64,000 nt of DNA from Nissolia schottii (lineage: Eukaryota > Streptophyta > Magnoliopsida > Fabales > Fabaceae). Location: NCBI GenBank assembly GCA_003254905.1, contig QANU01103691.1, forward strand, positions 1 to 64,000. Direction: 5' to 3'. Under the pieces are notes generated by a model. That model was not told the DNA's origin. It was given only the letters and a program-made list of their open reading frames with translations, and did not search any database. Both the position numbers and the translations under genes were made by a program. Shown piece by piece: positions 1-12,136 of the stretch (position 1 is its first letter; each line of letters starts with the position of its first letter).

Positions 1-3000
1 ATAAGCAAATACAAAATTAGTAGTATAAGTACTAAGTGCAAATATCACATAGAAGTACAAGTACAAGTATATAATCTACTAGCTAATCGTCTAGTCTTCA
101 ACCATCCTTCCTTGGGAGGTTCTTCCTCATGTAGCTCCTTTCCTTGTCCCTCTTCGAATCCTGAAGTCATGGATGAGTGGGGTGAGAACATAGCGATCTC
201 AGTGAGAAACCTTAGGGATTAGGGAGTTTCTTATCCTCATTCACACTTCAGGCCGCTCAGGGTTTTTCAAGGTGTTACCGTTATACTATATCCCTACTAT
301 TTATTAATATCCATGCTAAGCCTGAGCAGCTTTATCTAAATTATCTATGCGACTGGGGAACCTATCCTTCATTAACTAAGTCATCTGTTCTCTACCTTAC
401 TTCCTAAGTCACATATAATCACATAATTCACATAATCACATAATAAGCTTCAGTGTGCGTCCACTTATAACCATGCCCATTTTAATTATAAGCTTCTTCA
501 AGACTCCACTTATGTACATTTGTATATCACTTAGAGCACATACTCAAGCTCAACCCCACCGGTAACGATGGCCTACAGTCACAAGCTTCCTTTCTGTCTC
601 AGTACCGTGAGGACCAAGCAGCGCTTAACCTAAGTAGCTCACGATAGAATAGTCCATCCTTATGATAGGGATGGCGAGGGGATCCTACCCCGCCCTTATG
701 TTAGGGACGAGATATACCTAAGGTTCAGCTTGCCTTTCTTGCCGGCTAGTGGCACAGCTAGGAAAAGAATCTTTTAACCTCCTTTATTCCTTTTAGGGAC
801 TTAATGACGTCATGCCCTTTTTCCTTTTTCCTTTCCTTTCCTTAATCCATTGCATGACACGTAATCACATAAGATATACATCAATACAGTCCATTCCAGT
901 CAACATCAATACAGTCTATTCCAGTTACCAGTCCATATGCCTTAAACATAAATCCTCAATTCATAACAATTAACATACNTACCCCGCCCTTATGCCAGGG
1001 ACGAGATATACCTAGGGTTCAGCTTGCCTTTCCTGCCGGCTAGTGGCACAGCTAGGAAAAGAATCTTTTAACCTCGTTTATTCCTTTTAGGGACTTAATG
1101 ACATCATGCCCTTTTTCCTTTTTCCTTTCCTTTCCTTAATCCATTCCATGACACGTAATCACATAAGATATACATCAATACAGTCCATTCCAGTCAACAT
1201 CAATACAGTCCATTCCAGTTACCAGTCCATATGCCTTAAACATAAATCCTCAATTCATAACAATTAACATACTTCCATGTTCTAAAAATCATTTCCATCA
1301 TAAATCCATACTTTCCTAATAATATATTCATTAAGCACATAGCACATCTGGCACATATTCATATATTCGTGTAACACATAACACATAGAACATACATAAC
1401 TCAACATCTCATGTTTAAACATATCCTTAACATAAATCATCAATTTCTAAAAATAATAAGAAACTTACTTTCCTCATCAAGTTCAACATATATAAAGAAC
1501 AAAAATTCATGCTCCAACCTTTCTTGAACATAAGTAGACATCAAACTAGTAACTAGTAAAACAGACGTCTGGTTTCTGTCAGAAAATAGCAATCAGAAAC
1601 TAGAGAGGTCCAAGACCTTACCCCAAGGTTTTTGATAGCCCTAAGATCACTTTTCATGATTAAAAAGTCAGATTTCACTTCCAGTTCCACAAATTACAGT
1701 GTGTCCCTTTTTCTCAAAATTACCGTTTCGCCCCCATAAACGCCCTATTTTCTTTGGAATTTTTGTTCTCAAAAACATAATGGACTCAAGACTTGCCTTT
1801 AAGGTTTTTAATAGTTCTAAACCCATATTTTCTGAAAATCAACCCAGTTTTTCAGCCCAAGATGTGAAATTCCCGTTTTGCCCTTTTCTATAAAATCCCG
1901 TTTTCTGCCTGTTTGCTGAGAAATTCATCGAGGACTCCAAAAATTATAAAACTTGACATCCCCACTCAAAATTTTGTGTAGAATCCAAAAATAACATTAG
2001 TTTTTCATGATAAAGATCTCAGCATATAGTTCCCTTTAAAATCATGTCATATGCCTATTTTCGTCTTATGCGTTCCTAAATTCTGACAGAATCACAGACA
2101 TCACCAACAGATCCAGACAATCATCAACATATATATACATCAAAGTCAAAGGCATCCTAACCGCATATATATCTAGTCATGAAACCACATAGACAATGGA
2201 TAAGTTGGTTACCCACTTGGAGACTAGATTTGTCACAAGCCTACAGAAACTCTGAGAGTCTGATAACTTGTGTTCTTTGTTGCCGGGAGGATTCTTCAAG
2301 GTCAGAGATGGGGGTTCTTGCCTAAGGGAACAAAGAATACTTGCTAAGGGGGATTATGGAGAGTTAGGGTTTTATGTTAAGCAGAAACTAGTATATCGGT
2401 GGTTTGGCGGAGTAACATCGGAGTGTATAAACCGGCAGAGTCTCATCAAGCTTTCCTATGCCTTCTTCATTTTGAAGAAGTCCCATGGCTATTTATAGGC
2501 CACAAGGGCCGGTTGGCTTCTTCAATAAGCCACCAAATTTAATTAGAAATTTTAATTAATTATGAGATCATGGTGGTGATTAGGCTTATGACTCACCATG
2601 GTCATAATTGCCTTTTGACTCTTTGACTTGCACTTGGCCACCATTTGGTCGTGCATTCCCTGCTCTCTTGGCTGGTTCTTGGCCCAAAATTTTCAAGGCC
2701 AAACGCTGATCAATTTTGATCGTGTTTGGTCGTTAACAGTCCCGGTACTTCGCGCACGGCCATCCAAAAAATATTCTGATCACGTCCTTGTGATCTTCTA
2801 ATTTTCTAAGGAATAATTTGAATTAATCTAAGATTTTGTGAACCTTTCTCCGTAACCTTATATTTTACAGATACCTTAGACCCGCTATTATACTCAAATG
2901 ATAAAAAAGATCCGTTTTAGTGTCTGGAGGATTTTGAAAAAAATGAGCAGAATTGTTTCCCTATTTAACTTATGAAATCTTTGCTAAGGGAAAAAGCGGG

Positions 3001-3008
3001 ATGTTACA
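1..3008 (-). mobile_element. Family A long LTR, reverse orientation, cut by window edge
   Basis: The right end is GGGATGTTACA at 2998-3008, the reverse complement of the TGTAACATCCC start seen in other copies. The interior matches the order of blocks in the complete copies at 31488-34438 and 53941-57444: a pyrimidine-rich block, a GCCGCTCAG word near 250, and AT-rich text with many ACATAA words. The left end lies outside the window. This is a Ty3/gypsy-type LTR fossil; no internal protein domains are attached. The lineage (Tekay/Del or Ogre-like) is inferred from length and termini only. Confidence 0.75.
686..1272. repeat. Two 293-bp tandem copies separated by one N
   Basis: Bases 686-978 and 980-1272 are near-identical copies of exactly 293 bp. 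Both start TACCCCGCCC and end TTAACATAC, and a single N at 979 sits between them. They differ at only a few bases. The copy lies inside the family A LTR. Equal length plus an N at the exact junction suggests an overlap left unmerged during assembly rather than a true tandem duplication. Confidence 0.85.
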
Positions 3009-5548
3009 TTCAGCACCCCTCAAGGTCGCTCAGCGGTCCCTGCCACCACCCAAGTCACAGAAACAGAATTTCCAAAATATTTTCTAGGGTTTTTCCCCAG
3101 GCCGCTCAGCGGACCCCTCAAGTCGTTCAGCGCCCTGGGCGTGACTTAGGGTCACAACTTGGTTATTTTTCCTTTCTTCCCAACTATTCCCATGCCCACT
3201 TCTTAGGGCTTCTTGACACACACTAAAACATCATTAATTTCAGTGCGCAATCAAATAATAATTTGTAAAACTAAATCAACCCCAAAAACGTAGTAAAGGG
3301 GGCTAACCTAGGTCGTCTCTCAAGGAAGCAATTAGAACCAATTAAAATTGCAATTAAAAAGGGGGTTTAGATTGATGAATAATAATAAAAAGAAAACAAA
3401 ATAAAAGTAAGTTAACAATGATTAAAAAAGCAATATCCTGCATACGATATTTCTAGATCAAGGATTAATTGTCATTGGTTCCCAATTAATTATTCACAAG
3501 AGGGATGTTGTTTATTAGTTGAAATCCCTAACTAATACGCAATTCAACTACGAGACTACGATCGTCAATCGTCTAAGCATTAACCCATATCAATTATGTT
3601 CCAATTGCACAACCTAATTAAATCTAATTAGTTCCCCAAAAAGTTCCCAAATCCTAAATCAATAAATCTTACAATCGTCAAGATCTATCAACCTAAAATT
3701 AACCCTAACCAATAACATGCAATCGCTATATTATTAATCATAGGCGAAACAAATCATGAATAAACATAAGCACAAGACCTCGAATTAATCCTAATCTAGA
3801 GTGACCGCATGCAAGATACTAGGAAACTACCCCTCCATGGGTGGAGGATAAAAACTCATAATAAATAAAAATAAGAAGAAAGTGGAAAATAGCGGAGAAT
3901 TTAAGTAACAAAACCTGAATAAGAGAAGGAAAGAAATTTGCAAATAGTTGGGAGTTTGCGTTGTCAATGCGAGCGCTCCAACAATCCTTGAAGAACTAAG
4001 AACTAAGCACTATTAACATGAACCTAAAGTGCATGAAATAAAAGAGAAAAGTGCAGAAAATAAAAGTGGAGGCTGAGTATGAAGTTCTCTCCAAGTTGTT
4101 GAGAGAGGATATCTATTTTTAGAGGATTAACCTAAAGTAAGAGTAAATCCCGCACTTTCAGCACAGCAGTCAGTAAAATCGCGATAACTTCGGCTACAAA
4201 TATCGGATTGAGGTGATTCAAATCTCCAATTAAAACTAAGAGATAGATCTACACTTTGTAGTTGAGGTCAAATCGAGATTCAATCCCCATCCTAGCACAA
4301 AATCCGTGGCAAAGTGAGCATTAAAAATCCTCAGCAAATCTTTGACCAAATCTTTTTTCTCAATCTTCTCTTCAAATCTCTTCTTTGAAATTTATATCTT
4401 ATCAAATCTCCTTCAAATCCTCAATGATCCTCTTGACAATTTATTTTCTGCAATTAAAATAGAAAACTAAAAAAGAACAAAAGAAATCTACACATTAAAT
4501 TCTAAGATAAAGTAGTGCTTAAAATTGCATTTTTCTCAATTTCTCACAAAAGAGGATAATGTGCAAAACATATTAATTAAGCATTAAAATTACACATTTT
4601 TAGTATACAATGTTCAATTATAGAATAATAAAATAGGGTACAAACTGCACCTATCACTTCTCAACAAGTTCCAACAAGCATAATAACGCATGTTCTTACT
4701 CAAAGAAAGCACCAAAATCATTCATGCATCACTAACCTTCATCTAGCACATAACACATGGTAGTTTCACATAATCACAAGCAATCACTTAGAAGTCACCA
4801 AGGAGGTGAGTAAGTCAGGTTTACCCACTTCCTAGGAGTGTTTTGTTGATGGTGAGGGTGATGAGAAGATGTTCCCACGAGTACGTAGCTGGTCATTGCT
4901 AATTTCTAGCTTTGGCAGCGTAACAGCAAAGTGCACGAACAGAACGTGTTTTAAGCAAAAGCTAGCAAATGAAAAATGAGGAAATGAAAGACATGGGAGG
5001 GCTATTTATAGGCCCTCAAGGCCGTGGGCCTTGGCCATTCTTGGCCACAAAAATTAATGAAAAAAAGAAAAAGAAAAATAAAATAAGAATAGGATAAAGA
5101 TGGCTTAGTCATCTTTGACTTTCCTTTGATCAAGATTAGGGATGTGTGGTACGTGTGTGGTCGTGGTTTGCTTCTTCAATTGGAATACCAAATTTTGATC
5201 GTGTTCGATCGTGTTTGGTAGTTAGCTGTTCGGGTGCTTTGTGTACGACTGTCCGAAAAATATTTCACCATCGTGATCTATCAATTTTCCTAATCATGGA
5301 ATTTAAGTCAATCTAAGGTATTCGTAAATTTATTTTCACAAGAGTGTTCTTTACGGATACCTTTGATACATCGTTAAATCCCGGTGACGAAAGACAATTA
5401 ATTCGATGTCTACAAAATTTTGTGAAACTGCGAACTATTGCCTTTACGGACATTTTAGCTTAAGAATTTGTATTTTCAACTTCTAACTTACATCGAGGGC
5501 TTATATTTATTTTGAGAAATCTTTACTATGGAAAAGCGGGATGTTACA
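3009..5548 (-). mobile_element. Older family A LTR, reverse, split by a solo family B LTR
   Basis: The right terminus is GGGATGTTACA ending at 5548. Flanks 3009-3213 and 4657-5548 form one family A LTR interrupted at 3214-4656. The 5-bp duplication CTTCT on both sides proves the insertion. Its left part is cut off by the LTR ending at 3008. It carries three CGCT-N-AGCG type words at 3027, 3103 and 3124. A TATTTATAGGCCC block near 5005-5015 is the reverse complement of a TATA-box region of the kind expected for an LTR promoter. Confidence 0.75.
3214..4656 (-). mobile_element. Solo Athila-like LTR (family B), 1,443 bp
   Basis: The element runs TGACACACAC to GCACCTATCA and is flanked by a perfect 5-bp target duplication CTTCT (3209-3213 and 4657-4661). 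Read on the minus strand it starts TGATAGGTGCA and ends GTGTGTGTCA. A block corresponding to GGAAACGACCTAGG near its 3' end resembles Athila/Cyclops-type LTRs of dicots. No internal region is present, so this is a solo LTR left by recombination. Confidence 0.88.
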
Positions 5549-6436
5549 CCCTCCATCAGATGCCCTTTGCAATCTGTTTTATTTGCTAAGTCTTGGATTC
5601 TGTAGCAATACTCGTCCTAGGTAAGACTGTCGTTGTGATGCGACTCTGGTCATTCATAGATGACTTATCCTCTTTGCGACCAATTGCATTGATTGCTAAA
5701 TCGTAGCGTCGACATTTTCATTAACTCAGTGACCTCAAATTCCATCATTGCATTGATTCTCGTCGCAACTAATCTTCTCTCGCAACCAATTTCTTAATTG
5801 CCTTTGGTAATTGTTGTGTCGCCAATTGCCTCTTGTCGCAACAAGTCTTATGTTGCGACCTATTCTTTAGCAAGCCTTGGTGATCTTTCTTTCACCAATT
5901 ACTATAATCCTTTTTGTCGCCAATCTTATTACTAATTCGCGTCGCCAATACTCTTTTCAACGCAAACTCCTAGTAATATTCGCTTTAAGCTATACCGTGA
6001 ATTTTGGCCACCTAACAAATGCCCCCAAGTTCTCACCTTTGAATTTTCAAGTAATAATAAAAAAATGTGGTGTTAGGTCGCCAAAATTAGCGGTATAGTG
6101 AGACGCGAATTTTGACCAAGAGTTGGCGTCGAAATGAACAATGGCGACGCAGATGATAAGAACATTGGCAACGCAAAGGTTAGTAGCTATGGGCGATAAA
6201 AAAATTGTCAAGGCTTGCTAAAGAATGGGTCACGACAGAGGAATGGTTGTGACAATAGCTATTTGGCGACAATAGTTGCTAAAGGATACCTAAGAGAATT
6301 GGTCGCGAAGGAGTGCCTGTTGCGATAGAAAATCAAGAGATGATAGAGATCAAGGTGGCTTGAATATCACCAATTAACTAAGGCGTCGACACTACAGGTC
6401 GATGACCAAGGTAAAGTTATCGTAAAGATGACAATT
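5549..6436. mobile_element. GTCGC-rich foldback element
   Basis: An imperfect long inverted repeat has arms at about 5850-6018 and 6071-6236. The left arm contains TTCTTTAGCAAGCCTTG and the right arm its reverse complement near 6210-6227. The arms also share AATTTTGG-CACCTAACA near the loop. Flanks are rich in GTCGCAAC and GCGACC words. One arm recurs at 57906-58063. This looks like a non-autonomous foldback DNA transposon (Mutator- or CACTA-type are possible); termini and target duplication were not resolved. Confidence 0.6.
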
Positions 6437-6698
6437 CATCTAAGAATTGTCATGATCGCTTCATGATAGTCGCCTCGTATGGGGCGAACATCGCGACAAT
6501 CTCCAAGACTTGGCGAAAATTGTGTTATTAAGTCAGTCCTATGGAGGGAATGATTAGTAAATTTGAACATAAGCAATAACCTCCAATCCAACATGGCCAT
6601 GAAGGGAAATAACTTCCCATATTTAGAAAATGGCATAACCGCTAAGGAACACGATGAAGATAACCATTGCATGTTGTGTCACACATGCAAGTGCAACT
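6437..6698 (-). repeat. Interspersed repeat X, minus orientation
   Basis: Read on the minus strand this matches the sequence that flanks the solo LTR at 48465-51361. Shared blocks include GGAAGTTATTTCCCTTC, a TGGCCATGT block, and ATTCCCTCCAT followed by GACTGACTT. It is therefore a dispersed repeat present twice in the window. No protein or known terminus was recognised. CAACT at 6694-6698 could be the left target duplication of the adjacent LTR. Confidence 0.6.
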
Positions 6699-7735
6699 TG
6701 TAACAACCCGACTTTTTCCCTTCAGTTAAAATGCTATTTAGGGAAGAATTAAAAATATAATAATAAGGAAAAGGTGAGATAAAAAAATGAAATAAAATTT
6801 AAATATTAATTTTATCTTTGTAATCTTAGTTAAAAATAATCCTGTGACGATCTCGACGTCCGGTGATGCTCGGGTCGAAATTAGGGTTTTATTATAATTT
6901 CTTTACGACTCACAGGAGTCTGTAAAATATATTGATATGAAATTAAATGCAAGAATATGTCAACTAAGATTTAAATATTAACAAGGATAATTAATAGGTC
7001 ACAACGGTGTGTCCGGAATATTTTTAGGACGTCCGGACATAAATAATTAATGAACACATATAACCTAAAACACACTAAGGGCAAAATAGAAAATATACAT
7101 GGCCATGGGATTAAGAGAAAGCCACGGCCAGCCCTTCCCCATGCCAAACCCGAATACACACACACCAAAACACTAAGTTATTTCCTTTTCTTCCTCCTAA
7201 AGTTCCAAGACCTCAAAGCTTCCAAATCCATCAAGATTCAATTATCCTCCTTTGTTTTCATCACCTTAATTTACTCTTAACTTCATCAAGAAGACAAGCA
7301 AGTGGTAAGGTGGTGAGTTTCTCTTCACTTAGTGAGAAGACACAAAGCTTCCATAACCTAGGTTTTTCCTAATTATGCTAAGGTTTCCTTTTAGGTTAAG
7401 AAGACTTCCAACAAGCAAGCAAGGCTTGATTTCCTCTTCCTTCTAGCATCAACAAGTCCTTGAGGAAGTGGGTAACTCTAGTTCCTCACCTCTTTGATGG
7501 TGAATGGTTGTTATGTGATGCTATGTGTATGTTGAGGATTATGCTTGATTTTATGTTTATGTATGTTAGCAAAATTTGGTTAGGTTAAGGAGACAATTCT
7601 GAAGGGTCTTGTGACCTGGATTAGATAGGATTATTGTGCTTGAATTATGTGTGAAACTCAAGCAGGTGCCATGGGAGAAAAGGGGAAGCAAATGGAAGAG
7701 AAAAGCAATTCGGTTTCCATGTCTCACACAGGGGC

Positions 7736-7916
7736 CGCTGAGCGGGGTCTCAAGCGCCGCTGAGCGAGACAAGGCTTACGTGGAAAGTTAAAAAGATATT
7801 TTTAAAATAAGGCGGTGGAAGAAAACTCGAGAAAGTTTCAGCCGCTGAGCGATACAACCCCTATCGCTGAGCGGAGAAGCTCAAACCGCTGAGCGACCAT
7901 CAGTTTTCGCTTAGCG
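7736..7916. repeat. Cluster of six CGCT-N-AGCG dyads
   Basis: Nine-base dyads lie at 7736, 7758, 7843, 7865, 7887 and 7908 (CGCTGAGCG five times, CGCTTAGCG once), spaced about 20-85 bases apart in otherwise non-repetitive text. Several extend to CCGCT-N-AGCGG. They lie inside a family A LTR. Function unknown. Confidence 0.85.
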
Positions 7917-8204
7917 GCTTGAGACTAAGGAAAGTTGATGGCACCCTCTTGAGGCTCATAGTATGGTACTTGATGCTGTAATGATGATTGATAGCTGAAT
8001 TGGATGCACGTATATGCTGTATGTCATGAAATAGTATTGAACATGCATGTTATTTGCAATTTATGATGAAATCTGTGATATGCCATGCATTCATGAGACA
8101 CTTAGTTAAAGACATGATAATTAACTCTGAGATAAGTAAAGATGCTGAAATGAACCATAGGGAAATCAGTATACCATGCTGCAGGTACTATTTATGCTGC
8201 TGAA

Positions 8205-8310
8205 ACAGGGCCAATGCCCAATGCTGCTGAAATATGGCTAGATGCCATATGCTAAAAAGGGCTAAATGCCCAATACTGAAAAGGCTATATGCCCATGCTG
8301 AAAAGGCCGT
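8205..8310. repeat. Short degenerate repeats, GCCCAATGCTGAAA type
   Basis: Degenerate 20-25-base units combine CTGAAA with a small palindrome such as GGGCTAAATGCCC or GCCATATGC. The same minisatellite occurs in reverse at 55395-55575 in another family A LTR, where it has a different number of units. It contributes to length differences between family A copies. Confidence 0.65.
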
Positions 8311-9551
8311 GATCACGTGAGCCACTATGATCCCACTTCAGGAGGTCGAGGCATCCGGAATGTGGAAGCTTGCCACAGGTGGTGTCGAGATGGCATACCT
8401 GGAGGTGTGCGGTTACCACGCCTATGCATTGTCGAAAGGGGGCAAGCTTAGGTGGGGGTACAATATCCGCCCACTGCCGAGGGGTCCCGAGGGGGCACAC
8501 GGCAGGTGGAAGCCCACCGCAGTAAGGTCTGGACAGTGTCGGCCTATACTGAGGGTGTGAGGTTATTCCGTCATACTAGTGTCAACAGATGACATTACTA
8601 TGGTGGGAATAACACCTATTCTGTTATGCTGTTACATTATGTTATGCTGTTATATTCTGTTACGCTGTCACATTCTGTTAGACATGTTATTCTGATGATT
8701 CTGTCATGTTTATGCTGATGATTCTCCTACATGTATTCTGCTGCATTCTGTTATGTCTGCGTTGAATGATTATGTGATGCATATTCGGGTGATTCTGTTA
8801 TGCTGAATGTACTCTGATTTTATGCTGTTCTTCAGTTTGATTAGAATATATAGTCTGCTGTTATGCCGTACCATCAAGAGCACGCTCGAGACGGTTTTAT
8901 ACGAGATATTAATCAGCACGAGAATGTAGTAAGCAAGAGTAGTTCCCATGACACATTAATTCAGATAAAGCCGTTCAGATAGGCCAGATAATAAATGGTA
9001 GGGACTTTAGTATGTAGGTTCACTAGAGATCTCTGAGCGGCCTGAAGTCCGACATAATCTGATACACGACTCAGGAACTAAGGTTATTCCCACTGAGAAC
9101 CTACCGTTCTCTTCCCCCACTATTTTATGACTTCAGGTACAGAAGATGATGATTCTTATTTTGAGGATGCAGAAGAGTCGCCAGCTGAGCCATGAGCTGC
9201 TAGGAGATAGATAGATGTTTACCTTTTTCCAAGGGCTTACTGAGTATCATTCCAGTAGTCCTTGTATTTTGATATGATGTACTCTGACTTATGTATTCAG
9301 TATTACAGTTTATGTGTATGTGATGTATATTGTACTTACTATGTATACAATGATGTGACCTTGTATGGTGGACCTACTGGATGTATATTACAGATGCTAA
9401 TTATGATAATGTTATCCGCTTTGTTATATTTGTTTTATTCCAACGCATGGCTCTATTTTAGTATTATTGTGACGCAAGCAAAAGTTTCAAATGGGTCCTT
9501 ATTTTCTTGAGCAACGACTATTTTCAAAAGATAACTATGGACTAAGGTATT

Positions 9552-9873
9552 TGATAGGTGTACTTTGTACCCTATTTTATTATTCTATAATTGAACATTG
9601 TATATTAAAAATGTGTAATTTTAATGCTTAATTAATATGTTTTGCACATTATCCTCTTTTGTGAGAAATTGAGAAAAATGCAATTTTAAGCACTACTTTA
9701 TCTTAGAATTTAATGTGTAGATTTCTTTTGTTCTTTTTTAGTTTTCTATTTTAATTGCAGAAAATAAATTGTCAAGAGGATCATTGAGGATTTGAAGGAG
9801 ATTTGATAAGATATAAATTTCAAAGAGATTTGAAGAGAAGATTGAGACCAATAAATTCAAGATTAAATTCAAA
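9552..9873 (+). mobile_element. Family B (Athila-like) LTR, 5' part only
   Basis: It begins TGATAGGTGTACTTTG at 9552 and is closely similar in opposite orientation to the solo LTR at 3214-4656, including the AATTGAACATTGTATA and AATTGAGAAAAATGC blocks. It stops at the N at 9874, after which unrelated coding sequence begins. Confidence 0.8.
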
Positions 9874-9874
9874 N
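9874..9874. other. Single N: join between LTR and exon
   Basis: Left of the N is AT-rich family B LTR sequence. Right of it, without transition, is GC-rich coding sequence. Three other single Ns in the window (979, 35175, 50555) also sit at repeat joins, so this is read as a gap placeholder. Confidence 0.8.
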
Positions 9875-10039
9875 CTGGCGGACCGGCTGCGGTTCCTGAA
9901 CTCGATCCTCGAGATCGCCGAAGACGTGGGCGGGATGTCCGTGGAGATCCCCGAGATTCCGGATCCTCTCCTCGAGCCCTGGAAGATTCCTCACCCGTTT
10001 CAGCCGATTATGGCTTCCCCAGAAATGTTCCTGCATTGA
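9875..10039 (+). CDS. C-terminal exon of an unrecognised host protein (partial)
   Basis: A 54-codon open frame runs from the N to TGA at 10037-10039. Codons are GC-rich at third positions, unlike the surrounding repeats. The peptide has a leucine/isoleucine-rich start (RLRFLNSILEIAEDVGG), then a proline-rich acidic stretch (EIPEIPDPLLEPW) and ends PEMFLH. I do not recognise the family. An apparent 3'UTR follows, with AATAAA near 10192. The upstream part of the gene is missing because the sequence joins an LTR at 9874. The frame can be read back into the LTR by chance, but that part is not coding. It is probably the end of a real gene whose body lies elsewhere or in an unassembled gap. Confidence 0.5.
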   Translation: MADRLRFLNSILEIAEDVGGMSVEIPEIPDPLLEPWKIPHPFQPIMASPEMFLH

Positions 10040-10260
10040 TTGATGCTGAGCTGTTGCTATTTGGCAAAGAAGTCCCTGTTTTGGTGTGTGCGCGTGTTTT
10101 CTTTTCCCCTTTTGCGCTGGTTTAGTTAGGGTTTGGTTGGGTCTTTTGTTTGTTGTAGTCTTGGGTTCTTTGTGCTGCCTTTTGTGCTTCAAATAAAAGG
10201 GACTTCGGTTGGGCAATGTCTTGTTATATGTTTTAATGTAATACATCAGGTTCTGTTCTG
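10040..10260 (+). other. Probable 3'UTR and polyadenylation region
   Basis: T- and G-rich sequence follows the stop codon at 10039. A CAAATAAAAGG signal lies near 10189-10199 and TGTAAT/TGT-rich text follows. This fits the 3' end of a plant transcript. Confidence 0.4.
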
Positions 10261-12136
10261 TGTTATATGTAATGTTATGTCCTAATGAACGGCGTTGTCT
10301 TGTACTCGGGTTCGTATAAGTTTGCTTTTTAAGTTATTTGACTAATAAAAATAGTTATTATGATCATATATAATAGAAAATAATAATAAAATTTGATCAA
10401 TTTTATCGTAAAAATTTATCGAAAGTTAATAAATTGAGTAACATGAATATTTACATCATTGGGTTGGTAGGTAGGCGTGAAACCGTTATTTTTTTAAGAG
10501 TCTTGTTACACATATACAAAAAAATATAAATCGTATATAAAACCCTATATTTATATGCATAAATGTTTGGTTTTTGCTATTGATTTAAATTTTTGCTAAC
10601 GATTTATACGCTTCTTGGTGTGTGATTCTAAATTTCATATTCTCTGGGTTTTGTTACACCTTTCTAAACCGAATAGGTTAGATACAGACATGGTTGAGCT
10701 GTTTATTAAATTTGAACTATGTTGAATTGGATTAGCATATTAGACTGTTATTATATGAGAAATTATTTTTGCACATCTAAGTATTGCACACCTAGGTTCT
10801 TTTAGGAAAATAGTGTGTTAATTTAACACATCATTAATTGTTTTACTATAATCACTTACACGCAATTTTTGAGATAACAATAGATCAAATAACCGTTTTG
10901 CACGTTTGTTAGCAAATATTTTGGATGTGAAGATTTTTTTTTCGTTTTTATTTTTTTTTGCTCATTTACCCTCTATTTCTTGCTTCATTTTTTGGATCTG
11001 ATGTTTTATTTTGTAATTGTGTTCGTTGTGATCGTCGATGTCGATGAATCCATCATATTTCGTTGGCAAGGAGCCATCGTTTATGGAGTTGATGGAAAGA
11101 TTTGTCAATACAATGGCAGTGCCACCACCAATCACAGTGGAGGAAGGTAATTATTTAGTGAATTAATGAGTAGGTCGTTTATAATACGATGGTTGTGTTG
11201 TGCATAGACAAATGATTGTGTCTAAGTATATAACAAAGTTATCTTTCACACATTTGGAAGGTTAGGTCTTGATTGATAAAATGGTTAGGTCTCGTAAGCA
11301 TAACTTGATTGTAAATACAGGCATAGAAACATTACGAATGTATAAACAAACACATATTCCACACAGACATAACCATTTATGTAATATAGATTTAAAACCA
11401 TATGTAACCATTGCATTGAGAAACTCACAAATTAGTGAATATAATATAGACAGACCTAACCATTTTGTTCTTATCAGATCCAACCCTATAACATTTACAG
11501 ACTTAACCATTACATACATCTCAATGACCTAACCATAGCTAGACATGACCATAAAACACAACTAGACATAACCACATAACATATACAGGCATAACATGAT
11601 AATGAAAATAGACACAATCAACTAGAAAACATAGACCATGATAGATAATGAGACACAACCTTTTAAACTCTAAATCCTAAACCCTAAAGAAGAAAGGTTG
11701 TGAGAGAGAGCGCGAAATGTTATACGTATATTGATTTTAAAACTAAGTTATATGTATCCGATTACAATAAAGGAAATCGTTCGATTGAAATATATAGTTC
11801 ATAGTTAAAGACATACATAATTTCCAAACCACGAAGGAAACATTTGATCATCTCATTGATCACCAAAGTGTTGTTGAAATATCCTGAAAACACGGATAGA
11901 CATAATTAACATTCTTAGAAATCGCGTATTAATAAATTAAACAAGATTATAAGGATTGATTGAATTTACAGGTAATATGGAAGCACTTCTTCACAATTCA
12001 ACAGAACAACCAAGTCAACCAATAAGCGTTTGCTCTTTCAACTGCGCGCTAGTTTGATTGAAAATTGAAAACATCGACTGATTAGGCATTATACCACCAT
12101 CATCGTTACGTCCTACTGTGATTCTATTGCAATTAA
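10261..12136. other. AT-rich intergenic DNA, no recognised gene
   Basis: Mostly AT-rich text. Between about 11260 and 11640 there are repeated GACATAACC and GGTTAGGTCT words, with an inverted pair GGTTAGGTCT (11283) and AGACCTAACC (11452). Open frames of 85-87 codons exist on both strands there but look like by-products of the repeated words. A telobox-like AAACCCTAA lies near 11672. Confidence 0.5.
11038..11166 (+). other. Small open frame or first exon, 42 codons, unrecognised
   Basis: ATG at 11038 opens MSMNPSYFVGKEPSF and continues through a methionine-rich stretch to VPPPITVEE, followed by GGTAATT, which could be a 5' splice site at 11148-11153, or by TAA at 11164-11166. Its composition is more protein-like than the flanks. 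No downstream exon was found. It may be a gene fragment carried by a transposon or simply chance. Confidence 0.25.

Larger units (their letters stand above)
6699..9551 (+). mobile_element. Family A LTR, forward, 5' end intact, 3' end lost
   Basis: It starts TGTAACAACCC at 6699 and contains the family A landmarks in order: an ATATTTTTAGGACG block, a CGCT-N-AGCG cluster (7736-7916), short GGGCTAAATGCCC repeats, TCTGTTATGCTG repeats, the dyad GAGAACCTACCGTTCTC at 9095-9111, and a GCATGGCTCTA block near 9445. A family B LTR begins at 9552 and the remainder of the family A LTR does not reappear. No internal coding domains are attached. Confidence 0.75.

Noticed and set aside
8327-8560. 77-codon frame, with its counterpart at 54988-55344 on the opposite strand
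   Set aside because: Similarity between the two is due to both lying in family A LTRs; there is no protein family match.
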